Positions 7,257-16,256 of a stretch of DNA of 64,000 bases are shown here, one piece after another. The position numbers were made by a program, and so were the translations under genes. Under the pieces are notes generated by a model, which was not told where the DNA came from, did not search any database, and worked only from the letters and a program-made list of their open reading frames with translations. Each line of letters opens with the position of its first letter. Within the stretch, counting starts at the first letter, position 1. Source of the stretch: an uncultured Dehalococcoidia bacterium (GTDB taxonomy: Bacteria; Chloroflexota; Dehalococcoidia; Lucifugimonadales; UBA3495); NCBI GenBank assembly GCA_958296225.1, contig OY282456.1, forward strand, positions 1,736,001-1,800,000, read 5' to 3'.

Positions 7257-8729
7257 GTGAAAGTCACCAGGGAAAACTCATCACCCATCGAAGTAACGCT
7301 GGCGGTGGAACTTGACGCTGAGGACGAAAATCCTTTCCTCGAGCGGTCCTATCGGCGCACCGTTTCACGAATCAACGTCCCCGGCTTCCGCCGCGGCAGG
7401 GCGCCCCGCCATATCGTGGAGAACATAGTTGGCCGCACCGCCCTCTTGCAGGAAGCCCTGGAGTTCATGGTGCCGGAAACGCTGGACAAAATCCTTCAAG
7501 ACGAGGCAGTTTCCGCTTTCGCCGAACCCAGCATTGAAGTCGTGGATTTGGAGCCGGTGTCCTTCACGGCCACCGTCCCCCTGGAACCCACCGTTGACCT
7601 CGGCGACTACCGCTCCATCCGCATCGCAACCGACGCCGTGGCGATAACCGATGCCGAGATTGACGGCGTGCTGGAACGAATACGGGAAGAGCAAGCCGTC
7701 TGGGAACCTGTTGAACGGCCAGCTCAATACGGCGACCGTCTGAACATCGACGTCCACGGAACGATGGACGATGAACCTGTAATTGACGACCACGATGTCG
7801 AGTACATCCCCAACGCGGAAAACGTGCTCCCCTTCCCCGGTTTCGCGCCCAATCTGGTCGGCCTGGCCGAGGATGAAGCAAGCGAGTTCACCGTCACCGT
7901 CCCGGACGATTACCCCCGTGAGCAGTACGCCGGCAAAGACATTCATTTCCAGGTATCCGTCCTGTCCGTCAAGGAAAAAAACACCCCCGAACTTGACGAT
8001 GAATTTGCCAAGTCGGCGGGCGAAGGCTTCGACGATTTGGTATCCCTCCGCGCCAACATCCAGGAATCACTGACCAGCCAGGCCGAAGCCCAGGCGCGCA
8101 ATGAGCTGGAACAGAAAAGCCTCGATGCCCTCTGCGAAATGGCGATAGTGAACGCTTCTCCCATCCTTTACGAACGCGAACTGGAGGGAATGCAGGCCGA
8201 GCGCGAGCGGTTGCTCCGGCAGCAGGGTCTGGACTTCGCCACCTATCTGCGGTTTATGGGCAAAACCCCGGACGAGTTCCTGGATGAAATGCGCCCCAAC
8301 GCCGAGCGCCGCCTGGTTGGGGCGCTGGTTATGCGGAAACTGGCGGAAGTCGAGCAAATCGAAATTTCCGACGCCGACGTGCAATCTGAGACCGACCGCT
8401 TGCTGGGATTGTCCACCGGAGACGCGGACGGCGACGGTGAGCCCGACCAGGCAAATATCGACTCTATGCGCGAATTTCTGGACTCCGAGTCCACCCGCGA
8501 CAACATCCGTTCCTCCCTGCACAGCCGCCGCATCATGGAACGCCTCACCGACATCACCCTGGGCAAACTCGCCGCGGACGCCCCGGACGAGGACGACGAG
8601 GACAATGATTCCGACGACGGCGACACCGGCGAAACGGACAATACCGAAGCTGCCGCCCCGGCGACCGAAATTACCGCGCAATCCGACGCCGACGCCACCG
8701 ACGCGGACGAAACCGAAACCCGCGCGTAG
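7257..8729 (+). CDS. tig: Trigger factor (ribosome-associated chaperone / peptidyl-prolyl isomerase)
   Basis: 490 residues with GTG start at 7257, chosen because CAGGAG lies about 11 bases before it and homologues begin (M)KVT. The N-terminal ribosome-binding domain has the signature VPGFRRGRAPRHIVE (the GFRxGxxP loop that docks on L23). A central FKBP-like domain follows from about residue 155 (ERPAQYGDRLNIDVHG..., EFTVTVPDDYPREQYAGKDIHFQV). The helical C-terminal chaperone domain follows. The last 50 or so residues are an unusually long acidic tail rich in Asp, Glu and Thr. It leads a cluster with two clpP genes and clpX, coupling folding of new chains with their degradation, as in many bacteria. 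Confidence 0.97.
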   Translation: MKVTRENSSPIEVTLAVELDAEDENPFLERSYRRTVSRINVPGFRRGRAPRHIVENIVGRTALLQEALEFMVPETLDKILQDEAVSAFAEPSIEVVDLEPVSFTATVPLEPTVDLGDYRSIRIATDAVAITDAEIDGVLERIREEQAVWEPVERPAQYGDRLNIDVHGTMDDEPVIDDHDVEYIPNAENVLPFPGFAPNLVGLAEDEASEFTVTVPDDYPREQYAGKDIHFQVSVLSVKEKNTPELDDEFAKSAGEGFDDLVSLRANIQESLTSQAEAQARNELEQKSLDALCEMAIVNASPILYERELEGMQAERERLLRQQGLDFATYLRFMGKTPDEFLDEMRPNAERRLVGALVMRKLAEVEQIEISDADVQSETDRLLGLSTGDADGDGEPDQANIDSMREFLDSESTRDNIRSSLHSRRIMERLTDITLGKLAADAPDEDDEDNDSDDGDTGETDNTEAAAPATEITAQSDADATDADETETRA

Positions 8730-8760
8730 CACCGGCCGCCAGTTTCAGGAGACCCTTCTA

Positions 8761-9408
8761 ATGTTGCAACGCCCCAACCCATCGCACCTCGCCCTGCCTA
8801 GCAACGTGCTTCCGGGAATTATCCGCCCCACTACCGAAGGCGAGCGCGCCTTCAGCCCCTACTCCCTGTTGCTCCAGGCGCGCATCATATACTTGGGCAC
8901 CCCCGTAGATGACGACGTTTCCAACGCTGTCGTATCCCAATTGCTGTACCTGAGCTGGGACAACCCGGACGACGACATCAGCCTCTACATCAACTCCCCG
9001 GGCGGCTCCGTCCTTGATGGCATGGCAATCTACGACACCATGCAGCTCATCAAGCCGGACGTGTCCACCATCTGCCTGGGCAAAGCCGCCAGCATGGGCG
9101 CGGTGCTGCTCTCCGGCGGCGCCAAAGGCAAACGCTACTGCACCCGCAACTCCACCGTCCTTATCCACCAGGTGATGGGCGGCATCCAGGGTTCCGCTTC
9201 CGACATCGAAATCACCGCCCAGGAAATCCTGCGCCTGCGCGGGCGGCTCAACACCATCCTGTCGGAAAACTGCGACCAGCCCTTTGAAAAGGTGTCTCGC
9301 GACTCCGACCGGGATTACTGGATGGATGCCGAGACGGCGGTACAATACGGCATCGTTGACCATGTGCTGAACGAACTGCCCGACGCTTTCAACCGCGCCG
9401 TCGCCTAG
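8761..9408 (+). CDS. clpP: ATP-dependent Clp protease proteolytic subunit, copy 1
   Basis: 215 residues from the ATG at 8761, which follows an AGGAGA site; a longer in-frame extension upstream is tig sequence in another frame and is rejected. The serine protease triad is visible: Ser in [11 protein letters not shown], His in LIHQVMGG and Asp in RDSDRD. The YINSPGGSV strand lines the substrate channel. ClpP forms two stacked heptamers and degrades substrates unfolded by ClpX. It lies between tig and a second clpP, so mixed ClpP1P2 barrels are possible. Confidence 0.97.
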   Translation: MLQRPNPSHLALPSNVLPGIIRPTTEGERAFSPYSLLLQARIIYLGTPVDDDVSNAVVSQLLYLSWDNPDDDISLYINSPGGSVLDGMAIYDTMQLIKPDVSTICLGKAASMGAVLLSGGAKGKRYCTRNSTVLIHQVMGGIQGSASDIEITAQEILRLRGRLNTILSENCDQPFEKVSRDSDRDYWMDAETAVQYGIVDHVLNELPDAFNRAVA

Positions 9409-9464
9409 GGCCGTTCCGCAGCCAACCCGCCCGGATTCCCTTTGCTCATCATCAGGAGACCCCA

Positions 9465-10115
9465 ATGGCCGTTCCCTTTGCCGATTCTCCCCTGTTGCTG
9501 CCCACCAACATCGTCCCCATGGTCATCGAGACCAGCCCACGGGGTGAGCGGGCCTTCGACATCTACTCCCTCTTGCTGCGGGAGCGCATTATCTACCTCG
9601 GCACTCCCATCAGCGACCAGGTAGCCAACGTCATCATCGCCCAGCTGCTCTACCTGGAGCGGGAAGACCGCGCCCGGGACATCAGCCTTTACATCAACAG
9701 CCCCGGCGGATACATCGCGTCCGGCCTGGCCATCCTGGACACCATGCGCCTGATTAACTCCCCGGTGTCCACCATTTGCGTCGGCACCGCCGCCAGCATG
9801 GCCACGGTGTTGCTGGCCAACGGCGCCAAAGGCAAACGCTACTGCCTGACCAACTCCACGGTTCATATGCACCAGCCCAACGTGGGCAGTTTCCAGGGCC
9901 AGGCCGCCGACATCGAAATCCAGGCCAAGGAAATAGTGCGGCTCAAAGAGCGGCTCAACAAGATTCTCGCCGAAGCTACCGGCCAGTCCATCGAAAAAAT
10001 CTCCGACGATACCGACCGGGACTTCTTCCTTACCGCCGACGAAGCGATTGAATACGGCATCGTTGACGAAATACTGGGCGCGCCGGCCGAGGAAGCGCCG
10101 GCCGAAGCCGCCTAA
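9465..10115 (+). CDS. clpP: ATP-dependent Clp protease proteolytic subunit, copy 2
   Basis: 216 residues, ATG at 9465 with CAGGAG 9-10 bases upstream. It keeps the triad (Ser in [10 protein letters not shown], His in HMHQPNVG, Asp in DDTDRD) and the YINSPGGYI strand. Around the active site it departs from the usual sequence: SMAT instead of SMGA, and [10 protein letters not shown] instead of HQPLGG.QG. The first copy keeps SMGA and a Gly pair. In bacteria with two ClpPs, such divergence often accompanies hetero-oligomer formation and specialised ATPase docking; that is inference here. The C-terminal tail is Ala/Pro/Glu-rich. Confidence 0.96.
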   Translation: MAVPFADSPLLLPTNIVPMVIETSPRGERAFDIYSLLLRERIIYLGTPISDQVANVIIAQLLYLEREDRARDISLYINSPGGYIASGLAILDTMRLINSPVSTICVGTAASMATVLLANGAKGKRYCLTNSTVHMHQPNVGSFQGQAADIEIQAKEIVRLKERLNKILAEATGQSIEKISDDTDRDFFLTADEAIEYGIVDEILGAPAEEAPAEAA

Positions 10116-10155
10116 TCCAGGACTTTCGCTCCTTGCCTGAACCTGTCATTCCACC

Positions 10156-11553
10156 ATGACCACCGGCAGCCGAAACGCCAACCGCAACTCCCATCGCTGC
10201 GCCTTTTGCGGCAGCCTGTTTCCGCAGGGCCGGCTTATGCGCCCGCCCGGGCAAACCCGCGGCGGCATCTGCTTTGACTGCATCCGCGAGCTCGCCAACT
10301 ACGTAGCCGAACGCGGCGGCAAGGGGCGCCGGGAGTCCGGCAGCGGCGGCAGTCCCCGCAGCAAAGACCGGGTGGAGCCGCCGGAAAAGCCGGCGGGCAA
10401 CCCCGACCCGTCGCCGCGCAACCTGGTGCCGCGGGAAATCTACGCCAGTCTGGACGCCTACGTAATCGGCCAGGAAAAGGCCAAAAAGACCCTGGCCGTC
10501 GCCGTGTACAACCATTTCAAACGGATACGCAACGAGGCTGCGGCGCCCGATGTGGAAGTGCAAAAGTCCAATATCCTGCTGATTGGCCCCACCGGCTCCG
10601 GCAAAACCCTGCTGGCCGAAACCCTGGCCCGCACGCTGGAAGTCCCCTTCGCCATCTGCGACGCCACCTCCCTTACCGAGTCGGGATACGTCGGCGAGGA
10701 CGTGGAAAACATACTGCTTCGCCTCATCCAGGCCGCAGATTGGGACATTCCCCGCGCCGAGCGGGGAATCATCTATATTGACGAGCTGGATAAAATCGCC
10801 CGCAAAGAAGGCGTCAACCGTTCCATCACCCGCGATGTCGCCGGGGAAGGCGTCCAGCAGGAACTGCTTAAGATTATCGAGGGCTGCATTGCCAACGTCC
10901 CGCCGCAAGGCGGTCGCAAGCACCCCCATCAGGAGATGTTGCAGATTAACACCCGCAACATCCTTTTTATTTGCGGCGGCGCATTTGACGGCTTGCAGGA
11001 GATAATCTCCAGGCGAGTTTCGTCAGGTTCTGCCCTGGGCTTCCTCGCGCAGAACCATGACCGCGCCGACAAGAACGCCCCCACCGGCGCGCTACTGGAG
11101 CAAGTAACCCCTGAGGACTTGCTCCAATTCGGTTTTATCCCGGAGCTCGTCGGTCGCCTGCCCATAGTTTCAGCGTTGCAGCCCCTCGACCGCGACGACC
11201 TGGTGCGAGTGTTGACCGAGCCGAAAAACGCCATCGTGAAGCAGTACCAGCAACTGTTTCGCATCGACAACGTGAAACTGGAATTCACCGACGATGCCCT
11301 GTCCGCGGCCGCCGAACGGGCTCTCACCTACCACACCGGCGCCCGCGTACTGCGCCACATCGTGGAGGACGCCCTGCTGGAAGTGATGTACGAACTTCCC
11401 TCCCTCGCCGACATTGGCCGCTGCGTAGTCCAGGGCGATGCCATCGCCGGAGACGCATCGCCGCGCCTCTACCGCCGCAGCGGTGGCCGCTACCTCACCC
11501 TCAAATCCGCCCTGGCGCAGGCAAACGGCCCGACCCGCAAAAAGTCGGCCTGA
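10156..11553 (+). CDS. clpX: ATP-dependent Clp protease ATP-binding subunit ClpX
   Basis: 465 residues. An N-terminal zinc-binding domain (C15-x2-C18 ... C39-x2-C42) recognises substrates and adaptors. A Gly/Ser/Lys/Pro linker (about 52-88) leads to the AAA+ module: Walker A GPTGSGKT (144-151), Walker B YIDELDK, the RKH pore loop in GGRKHPHQE, sensor 2 in TGARVLRHI. The zinc domain is spaced more loosely than in E. coli (20 residues between Cys pairs), and an insert lies around the expected ClpP-binding LGF loop ([11 protein letters not shown]). It is the last gene of the tig-clp cluster; its stop codon directly abuts the stop of the convergent gene. Confidence 0.97.
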   Translation: MTTGSRNANRNSHRCAFCGSLFPQGRLMRPPGQTRGGICFDCIRELANYVAERGGKGRRESGSGGSPRSKDRVEPPEKPAGNPDPSPRNLVPREIYASLDAYVIGQEKAKKTLAVAVYNHFKRIRNEAAAPDVEVQKSNILLIGPTGSGKTLLAETLARTLEVPFAICDATSLTESGYVGEDVENILLRLIQAADWDIPRAERGIIYIDELDKIARKEGVNRSITRDVAGEGVQQELLKIIEGCIANVPPQGGRKHPHQEMLQINTRNILFICGGAFDGLQEIISRRVSSGSALGFLAQNHDRADKNAPTGALLEQVTPEDLLQFGFIPELVGRLPIVSALQPLDRDDLVRVLTEPKNAIVKQYQQLFRIDNVKLEFTDDALSAAAERALTYHTGARVLRHIVEDALLEVMYELPSLADIGRCVVQGDAIAGDASPRLYRRSGGRYLTLKSALAQANGPTRKKSA

Positions 11554-12375
11554 CTAATCGCCGGCCGCCGCCATCGCCGCCTCTATCTCCCCGGTCAGCG
11601 GCAGCCCGGCCGCGTGAGTGGCGGACAGCGGCTCGCCGTCAGCATCCAGCGCCTCCCCCGGCCGCACTTTGAGCCTCCCGTCGGCAACCGCCTGTAGCGT
11701 CGCCAGCAGCAGATGCGGTTCCCGCCGGTAGCCCTCAGCGCGAATACGCCGGAACAGCGCGTTCGCCTCCCCTTCCGCAGACCGTACCTCGCCAACCGCC
11801 CGCCCGGCCAGGGCTTCCCAATCGGCATCGAAGTCGCCGCCGGCAATGGGCGTCACGCAGTGCGACAGTACCGGCCCCCGGTCAACTTCCTCAGTAGCCA
11901 GGTGAATCATCGCCCCGGTCTGCGTGGCTCCCGATTCAATCAACTGCCAAATCACCGATTGCCAGGCCCCGGTAGGCCCGTCGGGTAGGGCGCCGTGCAA
12001 GTTCAGCAGCGGATACCGGCGGCACATCTCGCTCCCGAAAATCAGCATATAGCCGGCCAGAACGCATACGTCAGGCCGGTAGCCCCGCAGGAGCCGCATC
12101 ACCTCCCGGTCAAACCGGGCGCGATGCCTTGCCATACTCCCGCCACCGTGGGCGCGCCGGAACCAGGTTGACGACAGCGTTGCCAGCGGCAGGCCGTATG
12201 AGCGCGCCAGCTCGAAAAAAGCATCCGAACCCTGCGCCTCACCCGGCTGCCGGTTGCTGAATACAAACTCTATCCGCGCGTCCAGCCGCCCGTCCGCAAT
12301 AGCATCGTGAACGAAACGGAGCAGGCCCCGGGAGCCGGCGCCCCGGCCTGTGGAGAACCAGCCTATTCGCAGCAC
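11554..12375 (-). CDS. Phosphoribosylglycinamide formyltransferase-like protein
   Basis: 273 residues with the formyltransferase fold. The conserved triad seen in PurN is present: N125 and H127 in NLHGALPDGPTGAW, and D165 in EEVDRGPVLSHC. The phosphate loop reads STGRGAGSRGLL. PurN transfers formate from 10-formyl-THF to GAR in purine synthesis. This protein is about 60 residues longer than E. coli PurN and has an unusual RRAHGGGSMARHRARFDREV segment, so a different acceptor is possible. It is the last gene of the minus-strand block, 27 bp after xseB, and ends exactly where clpX ends. Confidence 0.75.
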   Translation of the reverse strand: MLRIGWFSTGRGAGSRGLLRFVHDAIADGRLDARIEFVFSNRQPGEAQGSDAFFELARSYGLPLATLSSTWFRRAHGGGSMARHRARFDREVMRLLRGYRPDVCVLAGYMLIFGSEMCRRYPLLNLHGALPDGPTGAWQSVIWQLIESGATQTGAMIHLATEEVDRGPVLSHCVTPIAGGDFDADWEALAGRAVGEVRSAEGEANALFRRIRAEGYRREPHLLLATLQAVADGRLKVRPGEALDADGEPLSATHAAGLPLTGEIEAAMAAAGD

Positions 12376-12402
12376 GTTGCTTCTCCGGCCTGCATCGGAC
12401 GC

Positions 12403-12756
12403 TCAGAATGGCAAATCGTCATCGTCAAACAGCGACGGGTCATCCGGTTCCAGTGGCGGCGGCAAATCCCACCCGCCACCGTCCCCGCCCGGCGAACCGT
12501 TCACCGGCGCCGGAGTATCCGGGTTGTCTCCGATTTGAGTAATCCGCAATTCCGTTTCGGCAAGCAGCTGCTGACAGCGACGAGCCAGCTCCGTACCCTG
12601 ACGGTATAACAGCTCGGAATCCGTCAGCGACAACTCGCCCTGTTCCAACCGGGCAACCGTTTCCTCCAGGCGACGGTAAGCTTCCTCAAAGGACAACCCG
12701 GCCAGCTCCTCGCGCCAGTGGTCGGCCGGCGCAGTCATATCGATAGGTTCAGTCAT
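12403..12756 (-). CDS. xseB: Exodeoxyribonuclease VII small subunit with SSB-like C-terminal tip
   Basis: 117 residues. The core (about 18-78) is the typical XseB helical hairpin: SFEEAYRRLEETVARLEQGE, LSLTDSELLYRQGTELARRC and the LLAETELRI end. XseB binds the coiled coil of XseA in exonuclease VII, which degrades single-stranded DNA. After the core comes a Gly/Pro-rich linker (about 80-103) and the terminal residues DDPSLFDDDDLPF. That ending copies the acidic tip of single-stranded DNA-binding protein (DDDIPF), with Phe as the last residue. I know of no such tail as standard in XseB. It sits 22 bp downstream of xseA. Confidence 0.93.
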   Translation of the reverse strand: MTEPIDMTAPADHWREELAGLSFEEAYRRLEETVARLEQGELSLTDSELLYRQGTELARRCQQLLAETELRITQIGDNPDTPAPVNGSPGGDGGGWDLPPPLEPDDPSLFDDDDLPF

Positions 12757-12778
12757 CGCGGCATACCCCCGTAACTAA

Positions 12779-14116
12779 CTACAACAGCGGCCGCATGGCC
12801 GGCTCAGACGCGGCCGCGCCGCGCCGTCGCCGTCCGGCGCTGCCTGATGGTGTAGAGCGGCTGTTGTCGCTATCCACCCGACTAACCCCGGAGGCCAACC
12901 CGTCGCGTGCCGGAATATTGTCATTGGTATGCCGCCCGGCCACCGCCTCCAGCGCGCCGCCTGCCAGTGTTATGTCCAGCAAATCGCCATCCGCCGCCTG
13001 CCCCGGTGCCGTGAGCACTGCTCCGCCAACCGCGTGGCGCACCACGGCGTACCCCCGTTGCAGCGTGGCCGCCGGATTCAACGCGGTGAGCTTGGCCTCC
13101 AGCGTCGCCACATCGCGCTTGAAACCGTCATTGCGCCGCAAAATCGACGCCGTGGCCCGTTCCGCCAATTCGTCGATTTGTCGCCGCCGCAGTCCCAAAT
13201 CCGGCGCTCGCCGCTGCAGCCGCTGTCGTTGCAGCTCCAGACGGTTGCGCTGTTGGTCTATGCGGGCAATCATTCCCGAAGTCAGCTGCTGGCGCGCTCC
13301 GAAAACGCCGGACAGGAGTTGGTTGCGGTCCGGCGTAACTAACTCCGCCGCCGCTGACGGAGTGGGCGCTCTGCGGTCTGCGACGTCATCCGCAATGGTG
13401 TAGTCGGTTTCATGGCCCACGCCGGATACCACCGGGATGCCGCTGGCGAATATCGCCCGCGCCACATCCTCCGAGTTGAAGCACCACAGGTCTTCCAGCG
13501 AACCGCCGCCCCGCGCCACGATGATTACGTCCGCCCGGCCTTCGCCGTTCAACCGCGTGATGGCGTTGGCAACCTGTCGGGCCGCCGCATCGCCCTGCAC
13601 CGCCGTCGGCGACAGGCGCAGTTCCGCCAGCGGATACCGCCGCCGCACTACATTCTGGATGTCCTGCCAGACCGCGCCGCTGGGCGACGTAACTACGCCA
13701 ATGACCCGCGGCAACAGTGGCGGCAGGCGTTTGCGAGACGGGTCAAACAGCCCCTCGGATTGCAACTGCTGCCGCAAACGGGCCAGCTCCAGAGCCAACG
13801 CCCCCGCGCCCACGGGCAATACCGCCGACACCTGCATATTGGCTTCCCCGGACGGCGGATAAAAGCTGAACGTCCCCCCGGCCAGAATCTCTTGCCCTTC
13901 CGCCAGGTATTCCTGCCCGGAGCGACCGCGGAACATCACGCAGCGAATGCTGCTCCCACCCTCCCGCAGGCTGAAATAAGAATGGCCGGAAGCCACGGTA
14001 CGCAGGTTGGCAATTTCCCCCTGCACCGTCAGACGGGACAGCAGGCTATCCGACTCAAGCTTGTCCTTGAGATAGGTAGCCACCTGGCCCACCGAATAAA
14101 CTACCGGCGATAGCAT
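12779..14116 (-). CDS. xseA: Exodeoxyribonuclease VII large subunit
   Basis: 445 residues. An N-terminal OB-fold (about 5-100: YSVGQVATYLKDKLE, VQGEIANLRTVASGHSYFSL) binds single-stranded DNA. The catalytic region has VIGVVTSPSGAVWQDI, the metal-site VARGGGSLEDLWCFN and the conserved VSGVGHETDYTIADDVAD. A long coiled coil (about 270-360) that carries XseB follows, then a C-terminal beta segment with LQRGYAVV. The last 50 residues are disordered, rich in Arg, Ser and Ala. It is co-transcribed with xseB. Confidence 0.96.
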   Translation of the reverse strand: MLSPVVYSVGQVATYLKDKLESDSLLSRLTVQGEIANLRTVASGHSYFSLREGGSSIRCVMFRGRSGQEYLAEGQEILAGGTFSFYPPSGEANMQVSAVLPVGAGALALELARLRQQLQSEGLFDPSRKRLPPLLPRVIGVVTSPSGAVWQDIQNVVRRRYPLAELRLSPTAVQGDAAARQVANAITRLNGEGRADVIIVARGGGSLEDLWCFNSEDVARAIFASGIPVVSGVGHETDYTIADDVADRRAPTPSAAAELVTPDRNQLLSGVFGARQQLTSGMIARIDQQRNRLELQRQRLQRRAPDLGLRRRQIDELAERATASILRRNDGFKRDVATLEAKLTALNPAATLQRGYAVVRHAVGGAVLTAPGQAADGDLLDITLAGGALEAVAGRHTNDNIPARDGLASGVSRVDSDNSRSTPSGSAGRRRRGAAASEPAMRPLL

Positions 14117-14141
14117 TGCTGCCCGTCCCTCAGCCGCAGAC

Positions 14142-14708
14142 TCAGGAAACCCGTTCCGAGTACGTGCCGTTCCGCGTATCCACCCGGACCCGCGTGCCCG
14201 GAGTGATGAACATAGGCACGGTAATCCGCAGCCCGGTTTCCAGAGTAGCCGGCTTGTTGCCGCCCTGGGCCGTGTCGCCTCGGAACGCCGGCGGCGTGTC
14301 CACCACTTCCAGCTCCACGTGAATGGGCAGGTTCACGTTGATGGGCGCCCCCTTGTAAAACACCACCTCAACCATCATGTTCTCTTTGAGATAGTCCAGG
14401 GTCCCGCCCAACTGCTCTTTGGTCAGCTCGTGCTGGTCATAGGTTTCCTGGTCCATAAAATAGTACTGCGAGCCATCGGTGTACAGATATTGGGTTTCCC
14501 GGTTATCCACCTCGGCCAGGCTGAACCCGGTATCGTAGCGCTGGAAAGTGCGCTCAATTACCGTGCCGCTGATGAGGTTCCGCATTTTGATGCGCGTTAC
14601 GGGCGCCCGCTGCTGCATCTTGTGCCGTTCGTAATCCATCACCTGCCACGGCTGGTTCTCCAGCTCAATAACCATACCCTTGTTGAGGTCGCTAAAGTTA
14701 ATGCTCAT
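14142..14708 (-). CDS. efp: Translation elongation factor P
   Basis: 188 residues. I use the ATG at 14708 because homology begins there (MSINFSDLNKGMVIELENQPW). Three beta-barrel domains are recognisable, ending with GLRITVPMFITPGTRVRVDT. EF-P enters the ribosomal E site and relieves stalling at polyproline. The loop that carries the modified residue (Lys34 in E. coli, Arg in the EarP type) reads HKMQQRAPV, and alignment places Gln at the tip. So neither the lysyl nor the rhamnosyl modification can apply as known. It lies between aroQ and xseA in a minus-strand operon. Confidence 0.95.
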   Translation of the reverse strand: MSINFSDLNKGMVIELENQPWQVMDYERHKMQQRAPVTRIKMRNLISGTVIERTFQRYDTGFSLAEVDNRETQYLYTDGSQYYFMDQETYDQHELTKEQLGGTLDYLKENMMVEVVFYKGAPINVNLPIHVELEVVDTPPAFRGDTAQGGNKPATLETGLRITVPMFITPGTRVRVDTRNGTYSERVS

Positions 14709-14751
14709 GTTCGTTATCCCCTCGCAGTGCGCCAGTCGCGGATGCGGAACG

Positions 14752-15198
14752 TCAGGCAGCATCATCGGCGATGATGCCAGCCAGCGCTTCCAGGGCCGCA
14801 GTATAGCCTCTCCAACCCAGCCCGGCAATTTGCCCCCGCGCGGTATCGGCCAGCACCGAACGCCGCCGCCATTCTTCCCTGGCGTGAATGTTGCTCAGAT
14901 GCACCTCAACTACCGGAACGCCGGCGTCGGTAAGCGCGTCCTTCAGCGACAACCCGTAGTGGGTCAGCGCCCCGGCGTTCACCACCACCCCGTCAATCCG
15001 GCCCAATCCCTCCTGCAAACGGTCGATGAGCGCTCCCTCGTGATTGGACTGAAAACAATCGACCGCGACGCCCAGCGCCGCGGCCCGTTCGCTGATTCGC
15101 CGGTTTATCTCATCCAGCGTCAGCGCGCCGTAGTGATGCCGGTCACGCCGCCCCAGCGCGTTCAGATTGGGGCCGTGCAGTACCAGGATGGCAGTCAT
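14752..15198 (-). CDS. aroQ: Type II 3-dehydroquinate dehydratase
   Basis: 148 residues with the classic motifs: LHGPNLNALGRRD near the N-terminus, the active-site lid containing the Arg/Tyr residues (RRDRHHYG), FQSNHEGALID, VVVNAGALTHYG, and EVHLSNIHAREEWRRRSV. It removes water from 3-dehydroquinate in the shikimate pathway. Its ATG overlaps the stop of the xer gene by 4 bp. The usual Tyr in GTREPEIYG is kept as HHYG. Confidence 0.95.
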   Translation of the reverse strand: MTAILVLHGPNLNALGRRDRHHYGALTLDEINRRISERAAALGVAVDCFQSNHEGALIDRLQEGLGRIDGVVVNAGALTHYGLSLKDALTDAGVPVVEVHLSNIHAREEWRRRSVLADTARGQIAGLGWRGYTAALEALAGIIADDAA

Positions 15199-16256
15199 GC
15201 GCCCACGCGCTCCTCGTCGGCCGGTTCGTCAGGCAGCGTCGCCGCCAGCGGATGAAAATTCAGATAGGCCCGTCGCGCTTCCTGCTTCGTGATGTGGGTA
15301 TAAACCTGGGTCGTGGACACGCTGCTGTGCCCCAGCAGTTCCTGGATGACCCGCAAATCCGCGTCCCCTTCCAGCATATGGCTGGCGAAACTGTGGCGCA
15401 GGGTATGGGTGTGGATGCCGTCCTTCAGGCCGGCGCGGGCGGCATAGCCGCGCACGATTTTCTCGATGCTGCGCCGTGAAAGCCGGCCGCCGTAGCGGTT
15501 CACAAAAAGCGGCTCCTCCCCGGCGGACTCAGCCGCCAGATGCGGACGGCCATCGTTCAGATAATTCGCCAGCGCATCCGCCGCCGACTCGCCGTAGAGA
15601 GTCCATCGTTCCTTGTCCCCCTTGCCGCGAACCAGAATCTCTTTGCGCTCGTGGTAAACGTCGCCGATGTTCATACCCTGTATCTCGGCCAGCCTCACGC
15701 CGCAGGCGTACAGCACTTCCAGGATGGCCTTATCCCGCAGCCCGGCCGGCGTATCGTCGTCGGGAGCGGCCAGCAGCCGCGTCGCCTCCCTCTTGCCCAG
15801 GAAGCTCGGCAGCGGCTTTTCCACTTTCACCGGGAAAGAACGGGCCGACGGAACCGGCGTTGACTTGAACCACCCTTCCTGCACCAGAAAGTTGTAGAAA
15901 GTACGCAGCGCCGTGAGTTTCCGCACGATGCTGACCCGCGCGTACCCGGTCGGCCGCGGCCCGTCTGCCCGTCCCACCGTCGCCAGATGCGCCACGTACC
16001 CCCGCAAGAGCTGCCGGTCCATACCCTGCAACGACAGCCCTTGCTGCCGGCAGTAGGTCAAAAAGCTGTGCAGGTCGTCCAGGTAAATTCGCCGGGTATT
16101 GGCCGACAGCGCCCGCTGCCCGGTCAGATAGAGGCTGTAGCGTTCCAACAGCTCCGACGTGGCCGGCGCGCAATCGCGTGCCACGGCGGGAACCTTGACC
16201 GCAGATGTCCTGCTAGGCGCCAACGGTAGCCAACTCTGCCAGACTCTTGCCGGCAT
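15195..16256 (-). CDS. xerC: Tyrosine site-specific recombinase (XerC/XerD type)
   Basis: 353 residues. The N-terminal SAM-like core-binding domain (about 33-130: LLERYSLYLTGQRALSANTRRIY) precedes the catalytic domain. The full set of catalytic residues is visible: R188 in ACGVRLAEI, K212 in GKGDKER, H284/R287 in HTLRHSF, H310 in LLGHSS and nucleophile Y319 in TTQVYTHI. Xer recombinases resolve chromosome dimers at dif. The ATG at 16256 overlaps topA by 44 bp; a GTG at 16184 beyond the topA stop is an alternative start that still keeps both domains. Placement right after topA matches the dprA-topA-xer order known in other bacteria. Confidence 0.93.
   Translation of the reverse strand: MPARVWQSWLPLAPSRTSAVKVPAVARDCAPATSELLERYSLYLTGQRALSANTRRIYLDDLHSFLTYCRQQGLSLQGMDRQLLRGYVAHLATVGRADGPRPTGYARVSIVRKLTALRTFYNFLVQEGWFKSTPVPSARSFPVKVEKPLPSFLGKREATRLLAAPDDDTPAGLRDKAILEVLYACGVRLAEIQGMNIGDVYHERKEILVRGKGDKERWTLYGESAADALANYLNDGRPHLAAESAGEEPLFVNRYGGRLSRRSIEKIVRGYAARAGLKDGIHTHTLRHSFASHMLEGDADLRVIQELLGHSSVSTTQVYTHITKQEARRAYLNFHPLAATLPDEPADEERVGA

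Noticed and set aside
8284..8760. N-terminal extension of the first ClpP by 159 residues
   Set aside because: Out-of-frame tig sequence; the Thr/Pro-rich stretch is not ClpP-like and a ribosome site precedes ATG 8761.
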